Of a stretch of DNA of 64,000 nucleotides, positions 28,221 through 39,442 are shown piece after piece. The position numbers and the translations under genes were made by a program. Under the pieces are notes generated by a model, which was given only the letters and a program-made list of their open reading frames with translations, was not told the origin of the DNA and did not search any database. This DNA comes from Micropterus salmoides (lineage: Eukaryota > Chordata > Actinopteri > Centrarchiformes > Centrarchidae), in the NCBI RefSeq assembly GCF_014851395.1, contig NW_024040485.1, forward strand, positions 14,577,587-14,641,586, given 5' to 3'. The number at the start of each line of letters is the position of its first letter. Positions within the stretch are counted from its first letter, which is position 1.

Positions 28221-28891
28221 AGTTTAAAATGATTTGTGTGTTTGTGACTATGATGTGTGTGCTTTACAGCTTCACACAAATAACAACAAATTGTTGATGA
28301 CTTTGTGTACAACTGTAACACACGCTTACAGTATTATCACTGAATCAAGGCAAATTAATGCATGTCAGTCACTAAAGACACTGAATGAATAGAGACCACA
28401 CAAACTGTCCCACAGAATGCAAAGCCCCATGTGCTGACCATGCATAGGTAATGCAAAGCAGACAAGAATGTGCTTTAAGTTGGACTAAACTTTAGACTTT
28501 ACAATGAATCCACTACAGCAGGGTGATGAAACCAGGAGGATGGATGTATCAGTGGGTGCGAAGCGAGCCATGAAGTTTGTGGCAAAACAGTCACTGCATT
28601 AAATTGTTTCCAGCCGAAAGAAGCCAATAACTTTAAATGGCTTCTACAATCAGTTAGAAAAGGCACTGAGCATGAAGTGTAAATCAGGATGTCAGGAGAG
28701 ACATGTCTCATGCTTGTTTGACTGATGGAAAATGTCTTGTTAACACTTAATGTTCAAGTCTCACTGTATGTTACAACAAGACACTGACAAAGCAGCTGTG
28801 TTGCTGAAATACAAGGATGGATGAAGATGCTTTTACAACGGGCAGATCTGAGATACTTGTAGTAAGTGTTACAGGAGTTTTATCAAAAGCC

Positions 28892-28892
<1 letters not shown>

Positions 28893-28966
<74 letters not shown>
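28893..28966. repeat. (TCTA)n microsatellite, about 18 units
   Basis: A pure tetranucleotide array of 74 bp with no interruptions, lying 10 bp before another interspersed repeat copy. A purine-free, uninterrupted array of this length is likely to vary in length between individuals. Confidence 0.98.
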
Positions 28967-28968
<2 letters not shown>

Positions 28969-28975
28969 AAGCAAT

Positions 28976-29228
28976 GGGGCTGCAATTTACGATTATTTTA
29001 ATTTTTGATTCATCTGCAAATTATTCTCTAGATTAATCAATAATCACTTGAGCCCAGAGTGACGTTTATTATAACAATAGTCCACAATCCGGAGATATAC
29101 AGCTTACTAGAAACAGCAAATCCTCAATTTTGAAAATTGGAATCATTTTGGGGCATTGTAACGTGGAAACCTGACCTAAATAATTAATCGATTATAAACA
29201 TAGTTGCCGATTAATTGACTCATTGTTT
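28976..29228. mobile_element. AATCGATTAATC-type repeat copy
   Basis: It begins GGGCTGCAATTTACGATTAT, contains AGATTAATCAATAATCA and AGCCCAGAGTGACGTTT, and ends near AATTAATCGATTATAAACAT. The order of motifs is the same as in the other copies. Confidence 0.65.
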
Positions 29229-30897
29229 CAGAAGTCTTTATCAACAGAAACTAACACCGCAATTTACATAGCATTTTAAATGAAGAAGATCAATAATTTT
29301 CCTAATTATGTGTTATTTGTTAAATAGATAGAAACATACAGGAAATTGCACCTCTACCTTTATGTGTCCTTCCCCCTTACACTTCTGAAACCAAATCCAC
29401 ACCCTTGCATTCAGAGTTTGTTTTTCACCACCAACAGCTTGCTCCCCTCAAGGATTAATGGTGTTTGGTCAATTTGCATATATTTCTTAGTAAAAACTAA
29501 CTACTCTTCACTTTTGGCAACAAACATGTTATTTTGTCATTGTACACACTGTCATAACCTCCTTTTGGATGGGATTATTATTTTTTTGGTGTGGGGGGGT
29601 TGTAATAAAAAATGGAGCATGTCTGTACATTTTTAGCCCCATCTGAATTTTGCCATGTCAGTAACTTGTGCGGATTTTCGTGGTCCCAGATTTTGCCAAA
29701 TCTGGGACCTGCTGTGCTGGCAGAGATAACCTCTGATAAAACCTCAGCTGGTCCCATCCGAAATGACAATCCCGAGATAGTTTGCAAATAATGTGTCATA
29801 TCCTTTGGGGAGAGGAGGACTCGGCACGCTCCCCTGGCTTTCACCCTGAACTGAGATCACTCTGGTCCGGATGCAACGTTTCTTCTGCTCTGCTGTTGTG
29901 TCATTGTTAAACAAGCTGCTGTCAGTTGCGGAAATTATGTTTGATTATTATAATACATTTTTGGTGTGATGGCAGCACATGAATAGAGTTCTGCAATACT
30001 GGAGATTGATTACACAGATTTCTCCTTGCCTGCATGTTGTTCATTAACATCACAGATGGTATGTATTAGCAGTTACTTTGCATACAGTTTGCTGAAAACT
30101 AATGCAGCCTGAATGGGGCTATAGTGTGTAAGGATTTAACATCGTGTCAAGGCATTTTCCCCCAGAAGGTGTGAACATCAACACATCACCTCTTTGAAAC
30201 GTGTTGAAGGAGTGAATGAATTTGTTGTGTGTGCATGTGTGTGTGTGCGTGGTGAGATTAGGTGGGGGTGATGTTGCCAGACCAATCATGGTTAGAAATG
30301 TGTTTTAACATTAGAGCAAGCTGGAGGTGAGCAGTGTGTGTGGGTGTGTGGGTGTGTGTGTGTGGGTGTGTTTGGTGTTTGTGTGGATAAAGACAGCACG
30401 CAGGGGAGTGCTAGAATTATTTGTGGAGGAGGCGAGAAGTGAGGCTGTCAGTGCATTTATGAAGAGACTGATTGAAAGGAGAAACCTCTCTTTTCCATGT
30501 CAGTGTCGAGCTACTCTCTGCTCCTCTCCGTTGACCTCACTGCTTAACCAACTGCTCTGAGGTCAGCCTATTCATTTCTATGCCAAGCAGGAATGGCTAT
30601 TTGGGCTCAGAGTAACCTGTCGCCGAATATTAGAGAATAAACCAGACAATTTTGTAATTTATTCCCCCTTACACATTTTCAAATTTGTAGTTCAGTTATT
30701 GCTGAATACACATGGTCCCAATAAGCCCAAGTAACCTTTAGAAAACATTCAAGTTGAGAATATAAAAAATGAGCTTTATTACCATAAACCATTTCTGCAA
30801 CAAGCAGTTGGTTGTATGTCAAGATTACTGGTTACAAAGTGATACTTACAAAGTCTGTAATAATGTCAGTCCGTGTGGACAATTTTCAGAAATGAAA

Positions 30898-31178
30898 GTT
30901 AATTAATCAATTAGTTGAATGAAAAAAACATTTAATGAAAAAAACAAAAGAAGAATTACTATTTTGGTAATAAATATTTTCAAAGCATCTCAAATGTGTT
31001 TTGGTAGTCTTGAATTATACTAAAGTGAATATTTTGAGCTGTTGGTCAGACAAAAGAAGACATTTGAAGATGTCATCTTGGACTCTGGGAAACTGGCATT
31101 TGTTACTATTTTCTGACATTATTTAGACAAAATAATTGGTAGATTAATCTATAATGAAAATAATTGTCATTTGCAAAC
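30898..31178. mobile_element. AATCGATTAATC-type repeat copy
   Basis: The left side is AGTTAATTAATCAATTAGTT and the right side GATTAATCTATAATGAAAAT. Between them lie AAGACATTTGAAGATGTCAT and GACTCTGGGAAACTG, also seen in part at 32050-32085. Confidence 0.65.
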
Positions 31179-31944
31179 CATGCAACAAACTGTACAACTG
31201 TTTCATCTAATCACACCTGTTTGTGTTCTTGCGGTAAAAACAGCCAATAGTAGTGCATTTTTCAGGAATGTTTCATTATTTGGTTGACAGGTGATTTTAA
31301 CTACAAACCTAGACAGAAACATCCATTTTTTTGTCCAAATGTCTGCTCTTCCGCACAACTCCTTTTTGAAGACTAACCTGGTTGTTCAGTCTGGGTCTTC
31401 TTTGTTCTCTTCACTTTACTAAGCTTCTTTGCTAACCCCTCTCTGTTTCACCATGTCCATCTGCCCGCTGGCACTCTATCTTATCTGCTGCCTCAATCAT
31501 TTGGCCAAGAGCCTCTGAACACACCAACTGTTGTGCACTCTCAGTAAAATAGTGAAACATTGCACCTTTCAGTGGCTTTATCTTTAGGCTTTTTGAACTG
31601 CACTGATGAACATTTCAACTTTAAAGCATTTTTTTCTTTTAATATGCCTTTCAGTGTGGAGCCATTTATAACCCAAAACAAAACAAGACATGAAAGCTGC
31701 AGTTTAAGTGCCTTGAATTAGAGTTTTGCATATTTAAATGTTATAGGAAGTCATTCTGACCCAGACCTAAACAGAACATGCAAGAGGTAAAAACACCTGT
31801 TGACATATACATTATTTATAGGTACTGAACCAAGCTGTAATTAGTACCTGCCATAAGTAGCACACACTGGCTTCTAGGAACTAATTCAAAGCTAAATTTT
31901 CCTAAAAATCAGTGCACTCAATCCTCAGTGCATTCAAGCAAACT

Positions 31945-32392
31945 TGAGCTGAAATGATTAATCGATGCCAAATAAGTCGATAATTGTGAATATTTACTGA
32001 TTTCTACTGAAATCTTTCTTAAGAATAAAGTGAACATCTGGTTTGGGCTGTGGGTCTGACAAAAGACATTTGAAGATGTCACCTATTTATTTGATCACTT
32101 CTCTAGTCACCTCTTTTTATGTTTTTTAAAAATCGTTCATCAAAAAAAGCATAAAAAAGGTTTCTTTAGGATATCGTGTTGCTCTTAAAAGTTAAAACTG
32201 CTCTTACACCTAGCCAAGACTTGTCTCACGTTATCAGTAGGTCCAAAAAATGTCTAATGTCCTTCAGATTTTCCCAAAGTTCAAATATTTCAAATTGTTT
32301 TCTCCAACCAATAGTCCAAATCCCCAAATATTCAGTTTACTATCACAAAATACCATACAAGCAGCAAATACCCCCATTTAAGAAGCTGTAAC
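31945..32392. mobile_element. AATCGATTAATC-type repeat, possibly two fused copies
   Basis: It begins GAGCTGAAATGATTAATCGA and contains AAGACATTTGAAGATGTCAC. After about 32160 a second internal segment follows, with CCAAATATTCAGTTTACTAT and CATTTAAGAAGCTGTAA. The order suggests either a rearranged copy or two overlapping insertions. Confidence 0.5.
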
Positions 32393-35230
32393 CAGTGTTT
32401 TTTTTACTTTCCTGCTGACTGCCTGATGAATTAGTCAAGGAATCATTTCACATCTAGTCAAGACATTTAGGAAATCTTATTTCAATGTGTACGGCTGTAA
32501 ATGACAGTTTACAACCTGTTTAACCTAATAGTATCTTATCAGCACTGTGTTGAGAAAACTGTCTGCAGACCGTGCTTGGTGTCGGCCCATCTCTGTTTCT
32601 GGCAGTTGATGGCAAGTTCTCTACATCACTGGTGGAGCCAAGGAAATGACATCATGTCCCTGCAGGGGTTGAAAGCGCAGCCCTGACAGGACTGTCATGA
32701 CAAAAGAGTTCCTTGGGAACATCAGGGTGCACCGAGGACAGAAAAAAATTGTCTGGAGGCTGTGTTTTCTTAGTTCCTGTAGTTCCCATCTCCCTCCTCT
32801 GTCCCATCAACCATTTTCTGATGTTTGAAATTCCACTCTCACATGTGTGTCTTTTTTTTTTTTTGCCCTGAATGTAGGGCATGGGGGCGGAGCAGAAAGT
32901 TCTCCAAATTAGTAGTTATTCAAAGTGTGGAAGACGAATCATTGTGTTGGCAAGATCCAGCTCAACAGAGCCACATCTCTATTTCACTTGTAGGTTTCCA
33001 GCTTACACTTGGACTTGGTGCATTAGTTTTGTTCCAGTCTTACTTGATATGTATGTATGCGCTCTTTATCTCTCTCTTCTCGGCGTTGACAATTGAAAAT
33101 AAATTAACATTCCTGGGCTTTATTTTTGTCTTCTCTAAGCCTGTGGAGAAAACTTGGAGGCGAACCCAGGAGGTCAGGCCACACTCACAGGCTGTCAATC
33201 CTCCACGGTGACCCTACCGCCCCTTTCTTTTCTCCCCCTTCCATTCTTCTCCTCCTCTGCTCTCCCTCTCCCATCCATTTAGTCCCTCCTGGCTTAGAAA
33301 CTCCCAAACTCCCCCTGTCTCTCACTCTCTTTCACTGGACGCCTCTCCAGCTTGAGTGAGGCAGACACAAGCTTTGTCAAAGGAGACTCGCATTCATTCA
33401 GCCGGCTGTTGCACACAGCCTTGTATTGCATGTTAAGACATGTGGGCTGTCTCCTTCTATCCATTTATTTTAATTATGTTTTAATTGCCCGCCGTCCTCT
33501 TTTAAATGCTTGCTTATTATTTCTATCAGGCCAATGTGAAAAATTGGCTGTGGACTGTGATTTTCCCCATTATCTTAACTGATGATAGATTTCTCTCCTT
33601 GGGTTTCCACTCTGTATGTATAGGAGACAAAAGAAAAACAGATGTCGTGAATGTTTGCATATCATTTTTCATTTTATTGGTGTCTTTTTCTGCCTGGTTT
33701 CCAGAAAGATATACTGTTAATAGAGAGAGAAAGCCTGAGGGAATATATATACTTGGATTTTTTTTTCTTTTAGGAAGAGGAGCTCAAGGCGCAGATGAAA
33801 ATGAATAACTTTTATTTAGTCAGTGGTCTTCTGGTGTATATTATATGTTTGAGCTCATTAGATTTAGTGTAGGTGGTGACAGTTAGTCATAACTGTGTAC
33901 CTTTTTTTATCTGCCTCACTGGAACACGTTGATCATTATGCGAAAATCGCTGGCCAAGAAACAAGTAACCTCAATTCCCAGACTTCTGGGGTGGGGCGGG
34001 GGTGGGGGGTGGTTGTGTAGATAATTCCTCAGCTCAATCTCTGAGGGGTTAACGATGCCTCACTTACCTCTAAAATCATTTTCTGCTTGAGAACATCTCC
34101 CCCCCCCCCCTGATGTGAAATTATGATACGTCTGTCAGTACTTGTGTAAAGCATCACAATGTTAATCGCCTAATCCTTTTATCTCAAGTCCAGACCGAGT
34201 CAGTGCAGAAATCCCACCAAACAAAACAGTGTTTTTGGGAAGATGAGCATTGCTGTGTCCTCCACAAGCTTAAGGGAGAAAGGAGACATGTTACTCAGCG
34301 GGGCGACGGCTGATCAGGAGAAAGAACCCCGGGGTGGTGAGGGCAAGTCTACATCTGTGAGGCCTGGCAGGCTCTCGCCCCCTGGTGTCTGCATGGGCTG
34401 AGTGGCTCAGCGGGCTCAGCAGGCCAGAAGGGCAGGGGGATGTCCCCCCAACAGTTTCCAATCTCCTCCTGTCAACCACCATTATGGTTACCCCATGGCC
34501 CCAGGCCTCATATTTGCAGAAGATAAATGGCTGAGGAAGAAGTCACGTGTGTCTCTGGATATTTGGTGTTCTGTCCAATATTGAACTGATGGCAGTGTTG
34601 TTTGAAGACCTGAGAGTATGAGCAGCCTCAGTAGACTTGTGGTGCGAGACTTTCCGTGCAGGAGAGCTTGTACCCTCCATTTCATTCTTATCTGATCTGG
34701 TTCGGCGCCACTGGCGGATAAACAACTGGAAGAAAAATAAAACCACAATTCCTATAAAAACCACCCAAGTTTAACTGATAAATTATAAGTTAGCCATATG
34801 TGTGTTTCCTTGGCTCAGACTGTGCTGCAGAACCGCTCGGCCAGTGTGACCTCAAATAACAATAAACACTCTCAGGCTGTGTCAGGCTATAGGTGCAGAT
34901 CCAGTAGGGCTTTTTTTCAGCTATTATGCCGTGACCAGGCATTGGTCATGTATAGGATAAATCCAGTAGTGACTTAAATTATTACTCGGTATTCTAATAT
35001 GAAAGCTTCCCTTGTTTTGTGGGTTTTCACATTGCCAAAAATATCCAAGCGCATTAGCGAGGCCCGGAAGGCGATCAGAGATGACTGCTCTGCTGCTCAA
35101 ATTTAGGTTCATTATAAAATAATCAGGTTGGTTGACAGGTGGCTCTGGAGGAGCAGCATTCAGAAATAGGAAACATTCACCCTTGTCTGCATAGAGACCG
35201 CTACCAAGTGACCAATCCTGTTTATGGATA

Positions 35231-35253
35231 TGTGTGTGTGTGTGTGTGTGTGT
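35231..35253. repeat. (TG)n microsatellite
   Basis: An uninterrupted TG run of 23 bp. The following 200 bp is also rich in TGTG words. Shorter or less regular CA/TG runs occur at 17886-17914, 30212-30250, 30338-30372 and 37388-37404. Confidence 0.95.
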
Positions 35254-36026
35254 ACGCGCACTGGGGAGATGCTGGATGGCAACCACATGTGGGAATAAAC
35301 AAAATATATTATGTCAGCACGTGTGTGTGTGTTGATGATATCTCTGCATGTGGGTCTGTGTCGGCGGGAGCATGCATGTCCTTGGCTATTTGTTTGTGCA
35401 GGCATGCAAATGTGTGAGAGTGTGTGTGCATGGCATTTCACATATGACACAACACATCCCTCCACCGTGTTTGACTTTGGTAAGCGGCTTATCTGTCTGG
35501 TGTGTTAGTCTGTCTCAGGCTCTAACCTTTTGCTGCTTTTGCAGACAAAGGGCTGTTTTTGCCACCCCTTGATAAGGAAGGAGGCAAATGTAGCTCACAA
35601 AGCAGCTGTGTCTCTAATGGCGTCCTGCGTGAACGTGTTGCCGGAGCGACGAGCTCTCTCCCGCGGGGCTCTGGAAGTAAAAGGGGAAGGTGGAACAGGG
35701 AAGAGTGGGAGAATGAGGCAGTGTAAACATTCAGTTGTAACACACCGCAGAGTTCTGAATAAGTGCAGAGCACCGGGCGCTACCCGCTTTGTTTTCATCT
35801 CATAAACATTTGAGAACAAAGTTTGAACATGAAAAATGCTTTTGTGTATTCAATCAAACAGCAGTCAGGAGTCTTGTTTTTAATGGTGTTCAGTTTTGTA
35901 TTCCACTACATTTCATAAGCTACTTAGGCATGACTAATTTTACTGCAATGCACATGTGTAGAATTTGGACATAAAACACCACAAATGTCCCCCATTTTCA
36001 TGCTCTTTCCTCTCCTTTTATTCCAG

Positions 36027-36167
36027 ATGAGAAGATGACTGGTGATGCTTCGTCGAGAACTACTGATCGTTGACATCCAGCGCTCCAGCATTCCACTCTC
36101 CCACCGCAACACACTGAACCACGATTATTAGCCACTGGGCTCCTGGATCGTTTGCATACAGCACACA
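36027..36167 (+). promoter_or_regulatory. adgrl2: 5' UTR part of the signal-peptide exon, with a 28-codon uORF
   Basis: The exon follows the acceptor AG at 36025-36026. Its leader contains a 3-codon ATG-stop at 36027 and a 28-codon uORF from ATG 36045 to TAG 36129-36131. That uORF is in the same frame as the main start, and its stop lies 36 nt before the main ATG. The in-frame TAG rules out an N-terminal extension of the receptor, so it fixes the start at 36168. The short stop-to-start distance would allow limited reinitiation, which is inference. Confidence 0.65.
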
Positions 36168-36243
36168 ATGGCCTCTGCACTGTGGAGGTGTCCAGTGTTT
36201 AGCTGCCTCTTGCTCCTTCTCTTTTGCTTTCACTATTCACAAG
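36168..36243 (+). CDS. adgrl2: Latrophilin-2 coding exon 1: signal peptide
   Basis: This exon encodes residues 1-25 and the first base of codon 26 (phase 1). The peptide starts MASALWRC and has a hydrophobic core of five Leu followed by FCF at residues 14-21, ending near YSQG, as expected of a cleaved signal peptide that sends the receptor to the plasma membrane. The start has a good context (A at -3, G at +4) and an in-frame TAG 36 nt upstream. The donor is GTGAGT at 36244. The G|GT codon formed with the next exon gives Gly followed by FSRA, the junction seen in vertebrate latrophilins. Signal sequences are poorly conserved between paralogues, so this exon alone would not identify the gene; the exact phase match and the strong splice sites do. 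Confidence 0.88.
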
Positions 36244-37766
36244 GTGAGTTACCATGGAGTTACGTGGCGGTGAGTAGTGTTAATGTGATTCTGGTCAACC
36301 TTTAAAGAAGCCACTTATTATTCAGCTTATGAATGTGGTGAATGTATTAGCACACATTCTTCAGTGTGTGCTAATAGTTCCTCTTCAGTGGTTTTACCCT
36401 TGGAGTTTGAAAAAGGTGTTTCAAACACTTTGTACTGAGTACACTGAATATTCCTGGCAACCCATGGACACATTGACTGGTACACGTCTCCACTTACAGA
36501 ACAACACTCAAACGGCGTGTCAGAGACCTTCCCCTAAAGGTTCATAACTGCCCCTTTTCTCCACTAAGAGCTTTATAACAGATTGTGTGCACCAGGCACT
36601 GGCGCTGCAGAGAATAGATGCATTTTTTATTTGCGTCTAAGTCAGATCGTTCTGTTTAGCCAGTACACCTGAAACCATCAAATGCAGGGCTCTTGATTCA
36701 GAGCCAGACTCAGGAACTGGGAAAGAATGTGTCAGTGTTTTTAATTGTCTACAATGACATCCCAAGGCTCTTATAGTACATTTGGCTGTAATTACACGTA
36801 TTGTCACAAAACACTCCCATCTGTTACATGCCCATCAAAACCACTGATGTTGGTATGTCTGCTTAATGATGATCATTACATTTTTCCCCCTTTCAGTCCC
36901 ATTGTACCGGGAAATAAAGTAACCCAAAATCACATGCTTGTGTGCCAAGCATTGATTACGGATAGATGTTGAAGCACGTTATTTGGGGTGCTTCCTTTAC
37001 AATTTAGATTTTGCTTTTTCTTCTCTCTTGCTGTTTTGTTCTGTGATAGATTTCTCTTGCCGTTTTATTTTAGGTCTGTCTGTGGTCTACAATTTGTTAA
37101 CAAAGACATACTGCTATGGAACAGGCTATCCCAGCAGTCTTTCAAGCAGAGATGGTTTTTTTTCTTGTAGATTAGCAATTATAGATAATATGGAAGAGTT
37201 TTACTGAGGCATTTGAAGAATAGCCCTCTGATTTGGTCTGGCTTTGAAACTGAGTTGAATAGTCCCGTTGAATTTCTTAAATAGGAATACTGCTTTGGTA
37301 TGCAGAAAGTCCAGGTTTTGAGTTTCAGTTGATGTGAGGACTCTCAAGGCCTAAGAATGCATATTTGCCCATCTGTCAATAAAGGAATGTGTGTGTGTGT
37401 GTGTGGCTCCCTCTGAAAACAATATCTGATTCTATCCACATGCCACTCACCTTCAGCCTGTCCAGCCCTGAGGGCCTGCATCCCAGCGCTTATGATCTAC
37501 GTTTCCATCAGATTCCCTGCAACAAAAACTCTACTTGATAATTGTCTCCTGTCCCTCACCAGGAGAGACTATAATCAGGTTATCATCTTCACCCAAAACA
37601 TTCCTCACACTTTGAAATGCTCGTGAAAAGAAAGTGATTTTTCTCTCTCCCGGTGTTGACTTTCCTGGCCAGTGAGAAACATGAACATCAGACGGGCCTG
37701 TGTTTTCATAAGCCATATAAAGGCCGAGCATAGATTATTTTAGTATTTTCTATAAAGGGGCATTCA

Positions 37767-39442
37767 TTTAAAGTTATAATCCTTAAAGTGTCTATAATCA
37801 ATCAATATTTTTATATAAACGGTGTATCAAATGATGATGGTTGCGCGTAGTGATGAACCCAGTATTATCACCTGAATCGGCAGCTCCGCTCGGCTTTACA
37901 GTGCTTTACAGTGCACAATATTATAAGCTGACAAAAAATGCAGAAAAGATCTGTTTTCTTGTTTTGTAGATGCACTTTTTATGAACAGTCGCGCTTAGTG
38001 CTGACCTCTGTGTGACTGCTTTACTATAAAAGCCACCCCGTGTTCAGCCAATTGAATGCTTTTAATGTGAAGTATTAAAGTAATGATCATGAAGATTTCT
38101 ATTTAAATGAATTTCTTAAGTGACTATCTATTGCAGAATGAGTTAACACAATGACGATTGAGTCTATGGCCCACTGATAAAAGCCCTTACATTTGCAGTA
38201 TTACGACCAAGGTGTTAGTGGCGACCTTCGCGGAAAAAATTGTATCTGTAAGTTACTGCTAATACAAACTGAACATTTCCTACTGCTGCAGCTTCACATT
38301 TTAAGCATTTATTATGACATAGTCACAGAAAATGCAATGTGTTTGCCAGTGAGATTAGCACTGACCGCTATTGTTCATCAAACATGCGCCAAAAAAACAA
38401 TGTCATTTTGGCCATTTTTATGATAGCGGATTAGTTTGCAAGGAGTAATTCAACAAGATGGGGCAGCCACAGTGAGCTGTTAGATGAATAGCTGCAGGCA
38501 ACAGGCTGTACACCAACTTCTCTAGGTAACCAACCCACTTCACTGTGCCCTGCTGTACAAAGACTCATGCTGTGTGCAGCATGAAATCAGATCACAGTTG
38601 CCAATTACTGCTTGACTTCATTATTAAAATGAGAATAATTTGGTTTGCTGCACCCTGAATTCTGTGACTTGTAGTATTAAACCGCACATGTTGTTAGTCC
38701 TACCACAAGTAACCACAGGTGTCGCCAAATCAAATGGGATTGAAATCTTAAGGAGTACAACTTTACAATACACGTCTTTTTGTCAGATTCAGCAAATATC
38801 TCCTCATAGTCCAATAGCTGTCAATTCTGTGTGTGTGTTTTGCCAAGATGTGCTGTTGTTCTGATGTTAGCTATAGTTATAAGATAGCTGTTGAGAGTAT
38901 CGCTGTTTGGAGCTATTGTGCTGGCTCTGGGACCGTCTCGTTCTTCTTTGTGTGTTAGCTTCACACCAGCAACTGTATCAGCAGTTTGCTAACCCCACAA
39001 CCTAGCTACAATGAGTTACATTATACTGTGTCGTTGTTTGCTCTATATCATGGTATTTGTCATGGAAATTGATTTCTCCAGAATCGCTTATCCCATCTTT
39101 AAGGTAAAAAAATGTTAGGTTTGCATTGGCAGTGACCTACATCCCTGATACAGTGTAAAGTCAGTAAACAGTGAGGCTGATATAATTGACATAAAATTGA
39201 ACTGTAATGCTGGATTACATTCATTAGTTGTTTTCCTGTGAATTTATTTTGTGGGCAAGGGCAGTTTGAATCCAGTGGAGCAATGGCGGACCCCACCACT
39301 AACAATGAAAACTAATATATAGAAAAATAATTACAGAATGTAAATATATTTAATGGCTATTGCTAAAAACTGCAGGCCATAATTAAATACCATCAAAAAT
39401 TGGTTTTGATCACCTGAAAATCATAAGGATTATAACTTTAAA
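37767..39442. mobile_element. 1.7-kb non-autonomous DNA element with exact 18-bp TIRs and TTAA ends
   Basis: The left end TTTAAAGTTATAATCCTT (37767-37784) is the exact reverse complement of the right end (39425-39442). TTAA lies at both tips, followed by AG. The interior has no transposase-like frame. The 18-bp identity contrasts with a non-repetitive interior, so the two ends define one inserted unit. Confidence 0.7.

Larger units (their letters stand above)
17169..36026 (+). other. adgrl2: Probable intron 1 of adgrl2 (5' UTR intron)
   Basis: It begins GTAAGT and ends with a long pyrimidine tract and CAG (ctctttcctctccttttattccag, split: tract at about 36004-36024, AG at 36025-36026). Nothing in it looks like a coding exon. 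It holds the cluster of AATCGATTAATC-type repeats (24129-32392), a SINE at 25396, a (TCTA)n array at 28893, and several (CA)n or (TG)n runs, for example at 17886, 30230, 30340 and 35231. The intron assignment depends on the first-exon call at 16440-17168. Confidence 0.55.
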
